From positions 1 to 64,000 of the forward strand of contig NZ_JALXPE010000009.1 in the NCBI RefSeq assembly GCF_025143365.1: a stretch of DNA of 64,000 nt, read 5' to 3'. The stretch comes from Microbacterium sp. p3-SID336. Its GTDB lineage: Bacteria; Actinomycetota; Actinomycetes; Actinomycetales; Microbacteriaceae. How positions within the stretch are numbered: the first letter of the stretch is position 1; the number at the start of each line of letters is the position of its first letter. This document shows positions 42,707-50,435 of the stretch, piece by piece. The notes beneath the pieces are model-generated. The model was not told where the DNA came from. It saw only the letters and a list, made by a program, of their open reading frames with translations, and did not search any database. The translations under genes were made by a program, and so were the position numbers.

Positions 42707-43782
42707 GGGGTACTCGTTTCTGCGTCGTTCAGCAGGGAGGGCAGCGTCGTGCGCCACAGGGTCTCGGTCGGGGCGATCTCGGCCGCGAACAGCCGGGTGC
42801 TCAGCAGCACCGCGGCGATGCCGGCACCCGGGACGAACCCCAGCGCGCAGCCGGTGTAGCCGGGGTGCCACAGCATCCGCGTCGGCCGCCCGTGCACGGC
42901 GACCGTGTCGCTGCGCCAGCCCAGCGCCTGTCCGGCGTCCGGGCCGTCGCGGAACAACTCGGCCACCGCATCGGGGTGCCACAGGTCGGTGTGCTGCTCG
43001 GCATCGGCGAGCGCGGCGCCGAGGGTGAGCAGGTCGTCGGCCGTGCCGAACAGCCCGGCGTGGCCGGACACGCCGCCGAGCGCGTGGAAGCAGTTGCCGT
43101 CGTTCACGGCGCCGCTGATCTCCTGCTCCCGCCACGGGAAGTGCCGGCGCGCGGTGAGGACCGGGTACGGCTCGCCCGTGGCCACCATGCGGCGCTCGGC
43201 CGCATCGCCGATTCCGGAGGATGCCACGGGCGCGCCGACCGGACCGTAGCCGGTGTGGTCCAGGCCGAGCGGTGCGGTCACGAGCTCCCGCACGGCGGCG
43301 TCGAGCGAGAGCCCGGAGATGGCTTCGATGATGCGGCCGAGGAGCATGAACCCGAGGTCGGAGTAGTGCCGTCCCTCGTCGAGGCCGTAGCGCAGGGGCA
43401 GCGCGTCCGCCGCGGCGGCGGCATCGGTGTGCGTGCCGTCGAGGTACAGCGGCTGCCACTCCCAGAGCCCGGCGCGATGCAGCAGCAGGTGCCGCACGGT
43501 GGTGTCGGGCGCGCACGAGGTGTCGGGCACGAAGCGCGACACCGGGTCGTCGAACCTCAGGTCTCCGCGGCTCACCAGCCCCAGGATCGCCGTGGTGGTC
43601 CCGGCGACCTTCGACACCGAGGCCAGGTCGAACGCGGTGTCCCGCGTGACCGGGGTGCCCGCGAGGTCCGCAAGACCTCCGACCGCGACATCCCGTCCGG
43701 TGGGCGTGACCACTCCGGCGACCGCGGCACGGGGCGCCGCAGGCCCGGCGAGGACCGCCGCGACCGCGTCCGCCGCGCTCAT
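42703..43782 (-). CDS. Serine beta-lactamase-family hydrolase of the muropeptide operon (359 aa)
   Basis: Class C/penicillin-binding-type serine hydrolase with Ser55-Val-Ser-Lys58 (LASVSKVAG) as nucleophile and base, and HYSDLGFMLLG as the Tyr-x-Asn/Asp equivalent. No signal peptide is evident, so it probably acts in the cytoplasm. In B. subtilis a related beta-lactamase-like gene sits in the murQ-murR-murP cluster, so a role in trimming imported muropeptides or lactyl-peptides is more likely than antibiotic resistance. It lies 22 bp after anmK and overlaps the ATPase gene by 4 nt. Confidence 0.83.
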   Translation of the reverse strand: MSAADAVAAVLAGPAAPRAAVAGVVTPTGRDVAVGGLADLAGTPVTRDTAFDLASVSKVAGTTTAILGLVSRGDLRFDDPVSRFVPDTSCAPDTTVRHLLLHRAGLWEWQPLYLDGTHTDAAAAADALPLRYGLDEGRHYSDLGFMLLGRIIEAISGLSLDAAVRELVTAPLGLDHTGYGPVGAPVASSGIGDAAERRMVATGEPYPVLTARRHFPWREQEISGAVNDGNCFHALGGVSGHAGLFGTADDLLTLGAALADAEQHTDLWHPDAVAELFRDGPDAGQALGWRSDTVAVHGRPTRMLWHPGYTGCALGFVPGAGIAAVLLSTRLFAAEIAPTETLWRTTLPSLLNDAETSTP

Positions 43783-43804
43783 GAGCTGCTCCCGCGTCGA
43801 CCGG

Positions 43805-44995
43805 TCACGATGCCGCCGCCTCCGTGAGCATGAGCGAGTCGATCGCGGCGACCGGCTCCGGCATCTGCAGCGGGCCGGCACCGGGGGTGATCGTGCCGAG
43901 GATGCGCGGCTCGCGCGCGCCCGTCCCACCCGGAACGATCGCAGGCACCCCGTGCATGGTCGCCCAGCCGATGAGCGCCAGCAGGATGGCCTCCTTGCTG
44001 TCGGCCGGGGCGCCCAGCTCGTCCGCCAGCACGACCTCGGTCGCGGGGAGCGCCGCGCGCAGCCCGTCGAGGATCAGCGGGTTGCGGCAGCCGCCGCCCG
44101 ACACCGCGAGGAATCCGATGCCCGCGGCCTCGACGTCGCGCGCGACCGTGCGCTCGGTGAGCTCGGTGAGGGTGCGCACGACGTCGGCGACCGGGATCTC
44201 GCGACCCTGAGCGGCCAGGTGCTCGTGCACGTAGGCCAGGTGGAAGTGCTCCTTGCCCGTGCTCTTGGGCGGGGTGAGCGCGTAATACGGGTCGGCGAGC
44301 AGGGCCGTCAGCAGCGCCTCGTCCACGCGGCCGGTGCGGGCGATCGCCGCGTCGTCGTCGTAGCCCAACGGATTCAGCCCGTGCTCCACGATCACCGCGT
44401 CGACCAGGGCGTTCGCGGGGCCGATGTCGTAGGCGACGAGTCCGTCCTGGCGCACGACGGTCATGTTCGAGATGCCGCCGAGGTTCAGCGCGGCGGACAC
44501 ACCGGCGCGGCCGCGCAGCAGCAGTTCGTCGAGGAACGACACGAGCGGAGCGCCGTGGCCGCCGACCGTGATGTCACGGATGCGGATGTCGGACACGACG
44601 GGAACCCCGACCTGCTCGGCGATCCACGCGGGCTGCCCGATTTGCAGGGTGCCGAGCGCGTGCGCGCCGTCGACCCAGTGGTAGACGGTCTGCCCGTGCG
44701 AGCACACCGCATCGACCCCGCCGACCGCGGACGCCAGATCCGCCGCGACCTGCGCGAACGCCTGGCCGATGAGGGTGTCCAGCTCCGCGACCTCGGCGAG
44801 CGTCGTCTGCGCCGGGGGCAGCGCCGCGATCAGCCGCGCCCGCAGCTCCGGAGCGTACGGCACGCTGGTGGCCGCGACGACGGTGCCGTGCAGGTCCACA
44901 CCGTGATCGGTGAAGCCCCCGCGGGTGGCGAAGTCGACCACGGCCGCGTCGATCCCGTCGTGCGAGGTGCCGGAGATCAGTCCCAGGACGCGCAT
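43805..44995 (-). CDS. anmK: Anhydro-N-acetylmuramic acid kinase (396 aa)
   Basis: Hydrolyses and phosphorylates 1,6-anhydroMurNAc to MurNAc-6-phosphate. The phosphate-binding start LGLISGTSHDGIDAAVVDF, the sugar-site VCSHGQTVYHW and TLQIGQPAWIAEQ, and the C-terminal VSGGGCRNPLILDGL are AnmK signatures. Its product is the substrate of MurQ, encoded immediately upstream; the two share a single base (TGATG). Its presence implies the cell handles anhydro-sugars released by lytic transglycosylases. Confidence 0.93.
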   Translation of the reverse strand: MRVLGLISGTSHDGIDAAVVDFATRGGFTDHGVDLHGTVVAATSVPYAPELRARLIAALPPAQTTLAEVAELDTLIGQAFAQVAADLASAVGGVDAVCSHGQTVYHWVDGAHALGTLQIGQPAWIAEQVGVPVVSDIRIRDITVGGHGAPLVSFLDELLLRGRAGVSAALNLGGISNMTVVRQDGLVAYDIGPANALVDAVIVEHGLNPLGYDDDAAIARTGRVDEALLTALLADPYYALTPPKSTGKEHFHLAYVHEHLAAQGREIPVADVVRTLTELTERTVARDVEAAGIGFLAVSGGGCRNPLILDGLRAALPATEVVLADELGAPADSKEAILLALIGWATMHGVPAIVPGGTGAREPRILGTITPGAGPLQMPEPVAAIDSLMLTEAAAS

Positions 44996-45900
44996 CAGTT
45001 CTCCTCCAGTGCGGTGCGCAGCCGGCCGGCGGCGGCGGCGAGTCGTGCGGTGGCCGCGGCGAGGTCGTCCCCGCGGCGGATCATGACGGACGCGACCTTC
45101 ACGTCCCACGCGGCCTCTTCGAGCGCCGCCGTCGCGGTGTCCCGGTCGACCTCGGCGATGGTGCGCACCATCCGGATCGCCCGTTCGCGCAGCTTGTGGT
45201 TCGTGGCCTTCACGTCGACCATCAGGTTGCCGTAGGCCTTGCCGTTCCGGACCATCGCGATGGTGGAGAACATGTTGAGCACGAGCTTCTGCGCGGTCCC
45301 CGACTTCAGGCGGGTGGAACCGGACAGCACCTCGGGGCCGACCTCGACCTCGATGCCGTGCGCGGCGGCGGCGCTCAGCGGGGTGTCGGCGTTGCACGAC
45401 AGCCCGACGGTCAGCGCGCCGCGCTCGCCCGCCTTCCGCACGGCCGCCACGACGTAGGGCGTGCGGCCGCTGGAGGCGATGCCGATCACGGTGTCGAGCG
45501 GGCCGATGTCGGCGGCGTCGATCGCGGCGGCGCCGGCCTCCGCGTCGTCCTCGGCGCCCTCGACCGGGTTGACGATGGCCCCGGGGCCGCCCGCCATGAT
45601 CGCGAACACCAGCTCGGGCGGCGTGCTGAAGGTGGGCGGGCACTCGGACGCGTCGAGCACGCCGATGCGGCCGGGAGTGCCGGCACCGACGTAGACCAGC
45701 CGCCCGCCCTGGGCCATCCGCTCCGCGGCGGCTTCGATCGCGGGGACGATCTGCGGGAGCGCGCGCTGGACGGCGGCGGGCACCGTGGCGTCCGCGTCGT
45801 TCATGGTCTGCGCGAGCTCCGCCACGCTCATCTGATCGAGCCGGGCGTAGCGGGGGTCGCTCGCCTCGGTGGCCAGGGCGCCGAGATCCTCCGCGGTCAT
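44995..45900 (-). CDS. murQ: N-acetylmuramic acid 6-phosphate etherase (301 aa)
   Basis: SIS-domain lyase that cleaves the D-lactyl ether of MurNAc-6-phosphate to GlcNAc-6-phosphate and lactate. Conserved blocks are VGAGTPGRIGVLDASECPPTF (shown in part; Glu86 catalytic), NPVEGAEDDAEAG, GIASSGRTPYV and SGSTRLKSGTAQKLVLN. Length is typical. ATG at 45900 overlaps the permease stop by ATGA and its own stop abuts anmK, fixing it inside the operon. nagA and nagB, which would use GlcNAc-6-phosphate, are not in the window. Confidence 0.95.
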   Translation of the reverse strand: MTAEDLGALATEASDPRYARLDQMSVAELAQTMNDADATVPAAVQRALPQIVPAIEAAAERMAQGGRLVYVGAGTPGRIGVLDASECPPTFSTPPELVFAIMAGGPGAIVNPVEGAEDDAEAGAAAIDAADIGPLDTVIGIASSGRTPYVVAAVRKAGERGALTVGLSCNADTPLSAAAAHGIEVEVGPEVLSGSTRLKSGTAQKLVLNMFSTIAMVRNGKAYGNLMVDVKATNHKLRERAIRMVRTIAEVDRDTATAALEEAAWDVKVASVMIRRGDDLAAATARLAAAAGRLRTALEEN

Positions 45901-46784
45901 CGCTTTCCCCTGTTCCGCGGATCGAGGCTGTCCCGCAGTCCGTCGCCGAGCAGGTTGAGTCCCACGACGAGCAGCACCACGATCACGCCGGGCGCGATCA
46001 TCGTCCAGGGCGCGATGGTCACGAGGGTGCGCGCCTCGAAGATCATGGAGCCGAGCGACGGTGCGGGCGGCGGAGTGCCCAGCCCGAGGAAGCTCAGCGA
46101 CGCCTCGGTCAGCACCGCCCACGACAGCGACAGCGTGACCTGCACGATGATGATCGACGTGATGTTGGGCAGCACGTGCCGGAACATGGTGGCCATGCGC
46201 GCCTGACCGGTGCTCTTCGCGGCCTTGACGTACTCGACCTCGCGCAGCGACAGCACGGGCCCGCGGGTGACGCGGATGAAGATCGGCACGTACACGATCG
46301 CGATGGCGACCGCGATCGTGAACCAGTTGCGGTCGAAGACCGAGGCGAGCGACAGCGCGAGCAGCAGCGGCGGGAACGCGAAGAGCACGTTCGTCACAGC
46401 CGTGATCGCCCCGTCGGAGATGCCGCGGTAGAACCCGGCGATGAGGCCGCACACCGTGCCGACCACGGTCGCGAAGGCGACGGCGACGACGGAGATCAGG
46501 GCGGAGTTGGCGACGCCTGCGGCGACACGGGAGAAGACGTCGCGGCCGAACTGGTCGGTGCCGAACCAGTGCACGCCCGACGGCGGCTGCAGGCGCGACG
46601 GCGGGTCCTGCGCGAGCGGGTCGAACGGCAGCAGCCCGAACGCGGAGACGAGGCTGAGCACGCCGAGCAGGATCACGATGATGAGTCCCGCGAGCCCGCT
46701 GCGGCTGCGCAGCAGGAGACGCACGCGCTCCATGGTGCGCCCGCCGCCGGGGGCGAGGGCCGGGGTCTGAGAGATGTCGGTCAT
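45897..46784 (-). CDS. Peptide-type ABC importer permease, DppC-like (295 aa)
   Basis: Cytoplasmic N-terminus, first span near residue 30-52, then the periplasmic loop HWFGTDQFGRDVFSRV, which marks the DppC/OppC subunit, and five further spans. The EAA loop that contacts the ATPase is EYVKAAKSTGQARMATMFRHVLPN. It pairs with the DppB-like permease upstream. ATGA overlaps with both neighbours show tight translational coupling. Confidence 0.93.
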   Translation of the reverse strand: MTDISQTPALAPGGGRTMERVRLLLRSRSGLAGLIIVILLGVLSLVSAFGLLPFDPLAQDPPSRLQPPSGVHWFGTDQFGRDVFSRVAAGVANSALISVVAVAFATVVGTVCGLIAGFYRGISDGAITAVTNVLFAFPPLLLALSLASVFDRNWFTIAVAIAIVYVPIFIRVTRGPVLSLREVEYVKAAKSTGQARMATMFRHVLPNITSIIIVQVTLSLSWAVLTEASLSFLGLGTPPPAPSLGSMIFEARTLVTIAPWTMIAPGVIVVLLVVGLNLLGDGLRDSLDPRNRGKR

Positions 46785-47752
46785 GCGGCACGCACCCGGG
46801 GGTCGATGACCCGGTACAGCAGGTCGGTGAGCAGGTTGACGATGACGAAGGCGAGCGCGATCACGAGGACGGTGCTCTGCACGAGCGCGTACTCCTTCTG
46901 CTGGATGCCGAGCAGCACCTGCCGTCCGATGCCGGGCAGCGAGAAGATCTGCTCCACCACCACGGCCCCGCCCAGCAGGTAGCCGAACTGGAGCCCGGTC
47001 ATGGTGACGATCGGGACGAGCGCGTTGCCGAGCACGTGGCGCACCTGGAGGCGGCGCGGCGGCACGCCCTTCGCCTTCGCGGTGCGGATGAAGTCGTTCG
47101 CGCGGATCTCGAGCACGGCCGTGCGGGTCGTCCGCATGATGGGCGCGGCGATGCCGAAGCCCAGCACGATCGACGGCAGCAGCATCTGCTGCAGGTTCAG
47201 CAGCGGGTCGTCGAACAGCCGCGCGTACCCCTGGCCGTTGGGGTTGAAGCCGAGCGACTGGGCGAGGATCGCCAGCAGCGCGGTACCGAGCAGGAACGCG
47301 GGGATGGAGAGCCCGGCGAGCCCGACGACCTGGCCGACGCCGTCGCGGAAGGAGTCCGGCTTGGAGGCCGACAGCATGCCCAGCGGGATGCCGATCGCCA
47401 GCGCGATGAGGATCGACAGGATCGCGAGCTCGAACGTGACCGGCAGCGCGGCGGCGGTGAGCTCGAGCACGCTGGTCTGGGCGCGGGAGGAGAAGCCGAG
47501 GTTGCCGGTGAAGATGTTGCCCAGCCAGGAGAAGAACTGCACGAACAGCGGCTGGTCGAGGCCGTAGTAGGCCTCCAGCGCCTCGCGCTGAGCGGGCGTG
47601 AGCGCGGCGGCCTCGGTGCCGAGCCCGGAGCTGATCTGGTCGCCGGGGATGGCGCGCAGCATCAGGAAGACGAAGACGGCGACGCCGAAGAGGGTGCCGA
47701 GGGCTGCGAGGATGCGTCGCAGCACGCTGTTGCGGAGAAGCTGTCTGAACAT
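46781..47752 (-). CDS. Peptide-type ABC importer permease, DppB-like (323 aa)
   Basis: Six spans with the DppB/OppB N-terminus (LRRILAALGTLFGVAVFVFLMLRAIPGD, shown whole in two parts in the protein) and the EAA-type loop NDFIRTAKAKGVPPRRLQVRHVLGNALVP. The long extracytoplasmic loop after span 1 includes YYGLDQPLFVQFFSWLGN, typical of this subunit. ATG at 47752 is 65 bp after the binding-protein stop, a gap filled by a strong hairpin. The 3' end overlaps the DppC-like gene by 4 nt. Confidence 0.93.
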   Translation of the reverse strand: MFRQLLRNSVLRRILAALGTLFGVAVFVFLMLRAIPGDQISSGLGTEAAALTPAQREALEAYYGLDQPLFVQFFSWLGNIFTGNLGFSSRAQTSVLELTAAALPVTFELAILSILIALAIGIPLGMLSASKPDSFRDGVGQVVGLAGLSIPAFLLGTALLAILAQSLGFNPNGQGYARLFDDPLLNLQQMLLPSIVLGFGIAAPIMRTTRTAVLEIRANDFIRTAKAKGVPPRRLQVRHVLGNALVPIVTMTGLQFGYLLGGAVVVEQIFSLPGIGRQVLLGIQQKEYALVQSTVLVIALAFVIVNLLTDLLYRVIDPRVRAA

Positions 47753-47781
47753 GCCGGGGAGGGGTGCCTGTCGTCGGGGTC

Positions 47782-47812
47782 CGAGGGGGCGCGGAGCAGC
47801 CGCGCCCCCTCG
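47782..47812 (-). terminator. Intra-operon hairpin after the binding-protein gene
   Basis: CGAGGGGGCGCGG (47782-47794) and CCGCGCCCCCTCG (47800-47812) make a perfect 13-bp stem with a 5-nt loop, starting 5 nt past the stop of the binding-protein gene. Such hairpins commonly stabilise the 5' portion of the mRNA or terminate partially, so the binding protein exceeds the permeases. Confidence 0.75.
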
Positions 47813-47817
47813 ATCCG

Positions 47818-49368
47818 CTACTTGATGGAGGTGGTGCGCAGGTACTGCAGCGAGCCGTTCGCCATCGGGGTGAAGCCGTCCACGCTCGTGGCCGTGGCGG
47901 TGTAGGTGTAGCTGGTGAACAGCCAGATCCACGCCGCGTTGTCCTCGAGGTTCTCCGAGATCTCGGCGTAGATCTTCTTGCGCTCGTCGGCGTCGGCGGT
48001 CTGGCGCCCCTCGGCGAACAGCGCGTCGAGCTCCGGCGAGGAGTAGCCCGCGACCTGGTTCAGGTTGCCGGTGCTCGTGAAGTAGCGGCCGTACATGCCG
48101 TCGGGGTCGGGACGACCGCCGTTCAGGGCTACCGCGGCGTCGAAGTCGGCGGCGATCCAGCGGTCGACGAAGGCTCCGGACTCGAGCACCTCGAGCTCCA
48201 GCGTGATGCCGGCGTCGGCGAGCTGCGCCTTGAGGTTCTGCGCCTCGTTGACGGAGGTGGCGTACTCGCCCTGCGACACGATCGTGTTGATGGTGACGCC
48301 GTCCTCCTTGCCTGCCTTCTTCAGGTACTCCTCGGCCTTGTCGAGGTCGCGCTCCGGGCACGGCCGGGCGTCGGGGTCCGACTTGTAGGCGGGAGAGGTG
48401 ATCGGGCCGGTGACCTCGCCCTCGCCGAGCGCGGCGGTGTCGAGCACCTCCTGGCGGTCGATCGCGCACTGGATCGCGAGGCGCACGTTCACATCGGCCA
48501 GGTCGCCGCGCGTGGCGTTGAGCTGCAGCGCGTGATAGCTGAGCTGCGGGGTCGTGGCGACCTCGACGTTGGCGCCCTCGGCGGTCTGTGCGACCAGCGG
48601 GTCGTCGAACACGGCGAGCTGCACGTTGCCGGACTGCATGGCGGAGACGATGGACGACTCGTCGGGGATCACGCGGAACTCGACCGTGTCGAGCAGCGCG
48701 GTGTCGCCCCAGTACTCGTCGTTCTTGGCGAGCGTGAGCGACTGGCTGGGCGTGCGGTCCTCCAGGATGAAGGGGCCGGTGCCGTTCGGGGTGCCGTTCA
48801 GCGCCTCCTCGGTGTCGTCCGAGGACAGCATCGCCATGTTGATCACGGCGAGGTTCGCGGGCAGCGCGGCATCGGGCGCGCTGAGGGTGACGGTGACGGT
48901 CGTGGGGTCCGTGGCCTCGACGGCGGCGACCGATGCGAGGGAGCTGCGGGCGACGGCCGCGGTGGCCTCGGCGGCGATCGCGTCGAGGGAGTACTTCACG
49001 TCGGCGGAGTCGAACGCGCTGCCGTCCGCGAAGGTCACGCCCTCACGCAGGTGGAAGGTGACGGTCAGCCCGTCCTCCGAGACGTCCCACGACTCGGCGA
49101 GCCCTGGCACGACGTTCAGCTCCTCGTCGAACTCGGTCAGGGTCCCGTACAGGTTCTGCAGCACGTTCACGGCCTGGAACTGCGTGGCCTTCCACGGGAA
49201 CAGGGTGTCCGGGTCGCTGGTGACGCCGATCACGAGGTCGCCGCCCGCGCTCGCGCCCTCGGAGGGCGAGGGGGTGGACGCCGGCGCGGAACACCCGGTG
49301 ATGACGAGCGCCATCGCGACGCCCGCGGCGGAGAGAGCGCCGAATGACGCCCGCCGTACTGTGCTCAT
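47818..49368 (-). CDS. Solute-binding lipoprotein of the peptide/muropeptide ABC importer (516 aa)
   Basis: Family 5 (DppA/OppA-type) substrate-binding protein. A lipoprotein signal peptide ends at LVITGC, with the acylated Cys26, followed by a Ser/Pro/Gly linker and the mature domain starting GGDLVIGVTSDPDTLFPWKA. Anchored on the outer face of the membrane, it delivers ligand to the two permeases. Co-location with murQ and anmK suggests muropeptides or anhydroMurNAc-peptides as ligand, an inference from context. AGGAGGA lies 7 nt before the ATG at 49368. First gene of the operon. Confidence 0.94.
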   Translation of the reverse strand: MSTVRRASFGALSAAGVAMALVITGCSAPASTPSPSEGASAGGDLVIGVTSDPDTLFPWKATQFQAVNVLQNLYGTLTEFDEELNVVPGLAESWDVSEDGLTVTFHLREGVTFADGSAFDSADVKYSLDAIAAEATAAVARSSLASVAAVEATDPTTVTVTLSAPDAALPANLAVINMAMLSSDDTEEALNGTPNGTGPFILEDRTPSQSLTLAKNDEYWGDTALLDTVEFRVIPDESSIVSAMQSGNVQLAVFDDPLVAQTAEGANVEVATTPQLSYHALQLNATRGDLADVNVRLAIQCAIDRQEVLDTAALGEGEVTGPITSPAYKSDPDARPCPERDLDKAEEYLKKAGKEDGVTINTIVSQGEYATSVNEAQNLKAQLADAGITLELEVLESGAFVDRWIAADFDAAVALNGGRPDPDGMYGRYFTSTGNLNQVAGYSSPELDALFAEGRQTADADERKKIYAEISENLEDNAAWIWLFTSYTYTATATSVDGFTPMANGSLQYLRTTSIK

Positions 49369-49453
49369 GCTGATTCCTCCTGGCTGGGGACCGCGTCGTC
49401 CTGGCTGGGCTGAGGCGATGCTGCCTGCGTCCCGCGAACATCCTCGGTCTGGG

Positions 49454-49509
49454 TTGGTACCAAAAGTACACGAATGGCGCTGTTGGTGTAACGGAAGTTC
49501 CTCTACTGT
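49454..49509. promoter_or_regulatory. Divergent promoter region with MurR-type palindrome
   Basis: On the minus strand TTACAC (49491 to 49486), a 17-bp spacer and TACTTT (49468 to 49463) form a good promoter for the importer operon. The perfect palindrome TTGGTACCAA (49454-49463) covers the expected start point. On the plus strand TACTGT (49504-49509) is a likely -10 for the regulator gene. The layout fits repression of the operon by the adjacent RpiR-family protein. Confidence 0.6.
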
Positions 49510-49532
49510 TATGAACACCGAACGGAGAAGAC

Positions 49533-50435
49533 ATGCCCCACGACGACGCCCGCGAGGATGCCGGCGCCCACCCCGTCCTCGTGCGCATGCGGGCGATCCG
49601 CCCCGAACTCCGACCGAGCGAGCAGCGCATCGCCGACCTGTTCCTCGCCGACCCGGCGGCCACCGCCGGACTCTCCGTCGCCGAGCTCGCGCAGCGCTGT
49701 GGCACCTCCACGACCTCGGTCGTCCGCTTCTGCAAGCGCCTCGGGTACGAGCATGTCCGCGAACTGCGCAACCACGTGCTGCGCGACGTCGAGCGGGAGA
49801 CGTTCGACACCGCGGCGCTCCCCGCCGTGTCCGGCGACATCGACCGCGACGACACCCTCGCCGACATCGTCGCCAAGGTCTCGCTCGCGGAGACGCTGTC
49901 GCTCGCCGACACCGCGAAGGTGCTCGACACCGCCGCGCTCCGCGAGACCGTCGAGGCGATCACCTCGTCGACCCGCGTCGACATCTTCGGCGTGGGCGCG
50001 AGCTCGATCGTCGGACTCGACCTGCAGCGCAAGCTCACCCGCATCGGCCGCACCGCGCTGGACTGGTCGGATCCGCACGCCGCGTGGACCTCGGCTGCGA
50101 CGCTCGGCCCCGGCAACGTCGCGATCGCCGTCTCGCACAGCGGCGCCACGACCGACACGATCGAGTTCCTGGTCCTCGCCAGAAGAGCCGGTGCGACCAC
50201 GATCGCGATCACCAACCACGCCGGCGCCCCCCTCGCCGCGCAGGCCGACATCGTGCTGACCACCGCCGCCAGGGAGACCGGCTTCCGCTCCGGCGCGCTC
50301 GGCAGCCGCATCGCGCAGCTGATGGTCGTCGACTGCATCTTCATCGGCGTCGCCCAGTCGAACTACGACCGCTCGATGGAGGCGCTGCGCGACACCTACG
50401 CCGCCGTGCACCGCGTCCGCGCGAACGGATCATGA
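49533..50435 (+). CDS. murR: MurR/RpiR-family transcriptional regulator (300 aa)
   Basis: N-terminal HTH of the RpiR type (LRPSEQRIADLFLADPAAT, LAQRCGTSTTSVVRFCKRLG) and a C-terminal SIS sugar-phosphate domain (VDIFGVGASSIVGLDLQRKL, AVSHSGATTDTIEF). Such proteins sense phosphosugars; MurR of E. coli responds to MurNAc-6-phosphate, the AnmK product and MurQ substrate of the divergent operon. GGAGAAG precedes the ATG. It ends in an ATGA overlap with an MFS gene. The ligand is inferred from context. Confidence 0.88.
   Translation: MPHDDAREDAGAHPVLVRMRAIRPELRPSEQRIADLFLADPAATAGLSVAELAQRCGTSTTSVVRFCKRLGYEHVRELRNHVLRDVERETFDTAALPAVSGDIDRDDTLADIVAKVSLAETLSLADTAKVLDTAALRETVEAITSSTRVDIFGVGASSIVGLDLQRKLTRIGRTALDWSDPHAAWTSAATLGPGNVAIAVSHSGATTDTIEFLVLARRAGATTIAITNHAGAPLAAQADIVLTTAARETGFRSGALGSRIAQLMVVDCIFIGVAQSNYDRSMEALRDTYAAVHRVRANGS

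Noticed and set aside
42703..43782. Beta-lactam resistance gene
   Set aside because: It lacks a signal peptide and is translationally embedded in a MurQ/AnmK/importer operon, which points to muropeptide metabolism and not drug hydrolysis.
44995..46791. A 598-codon frame extending murQ upstream through the permease gene
   Set aside because: The first 300 residues are Arg/His-rich and lie on top of a clear DppC-like gene; MurQ homology starts at ATG 45900, which forms a normal ATGA overlap.
48554..50432. A 1011-codon frame running through the binding-protein gene into the MFS gene
   Set aside because: Its first 600 residues are Ser/Arg-rich antisense sequence; the real MFS gene starts at ATG 50432 in an ATGA overlap with the MurR-like gene.
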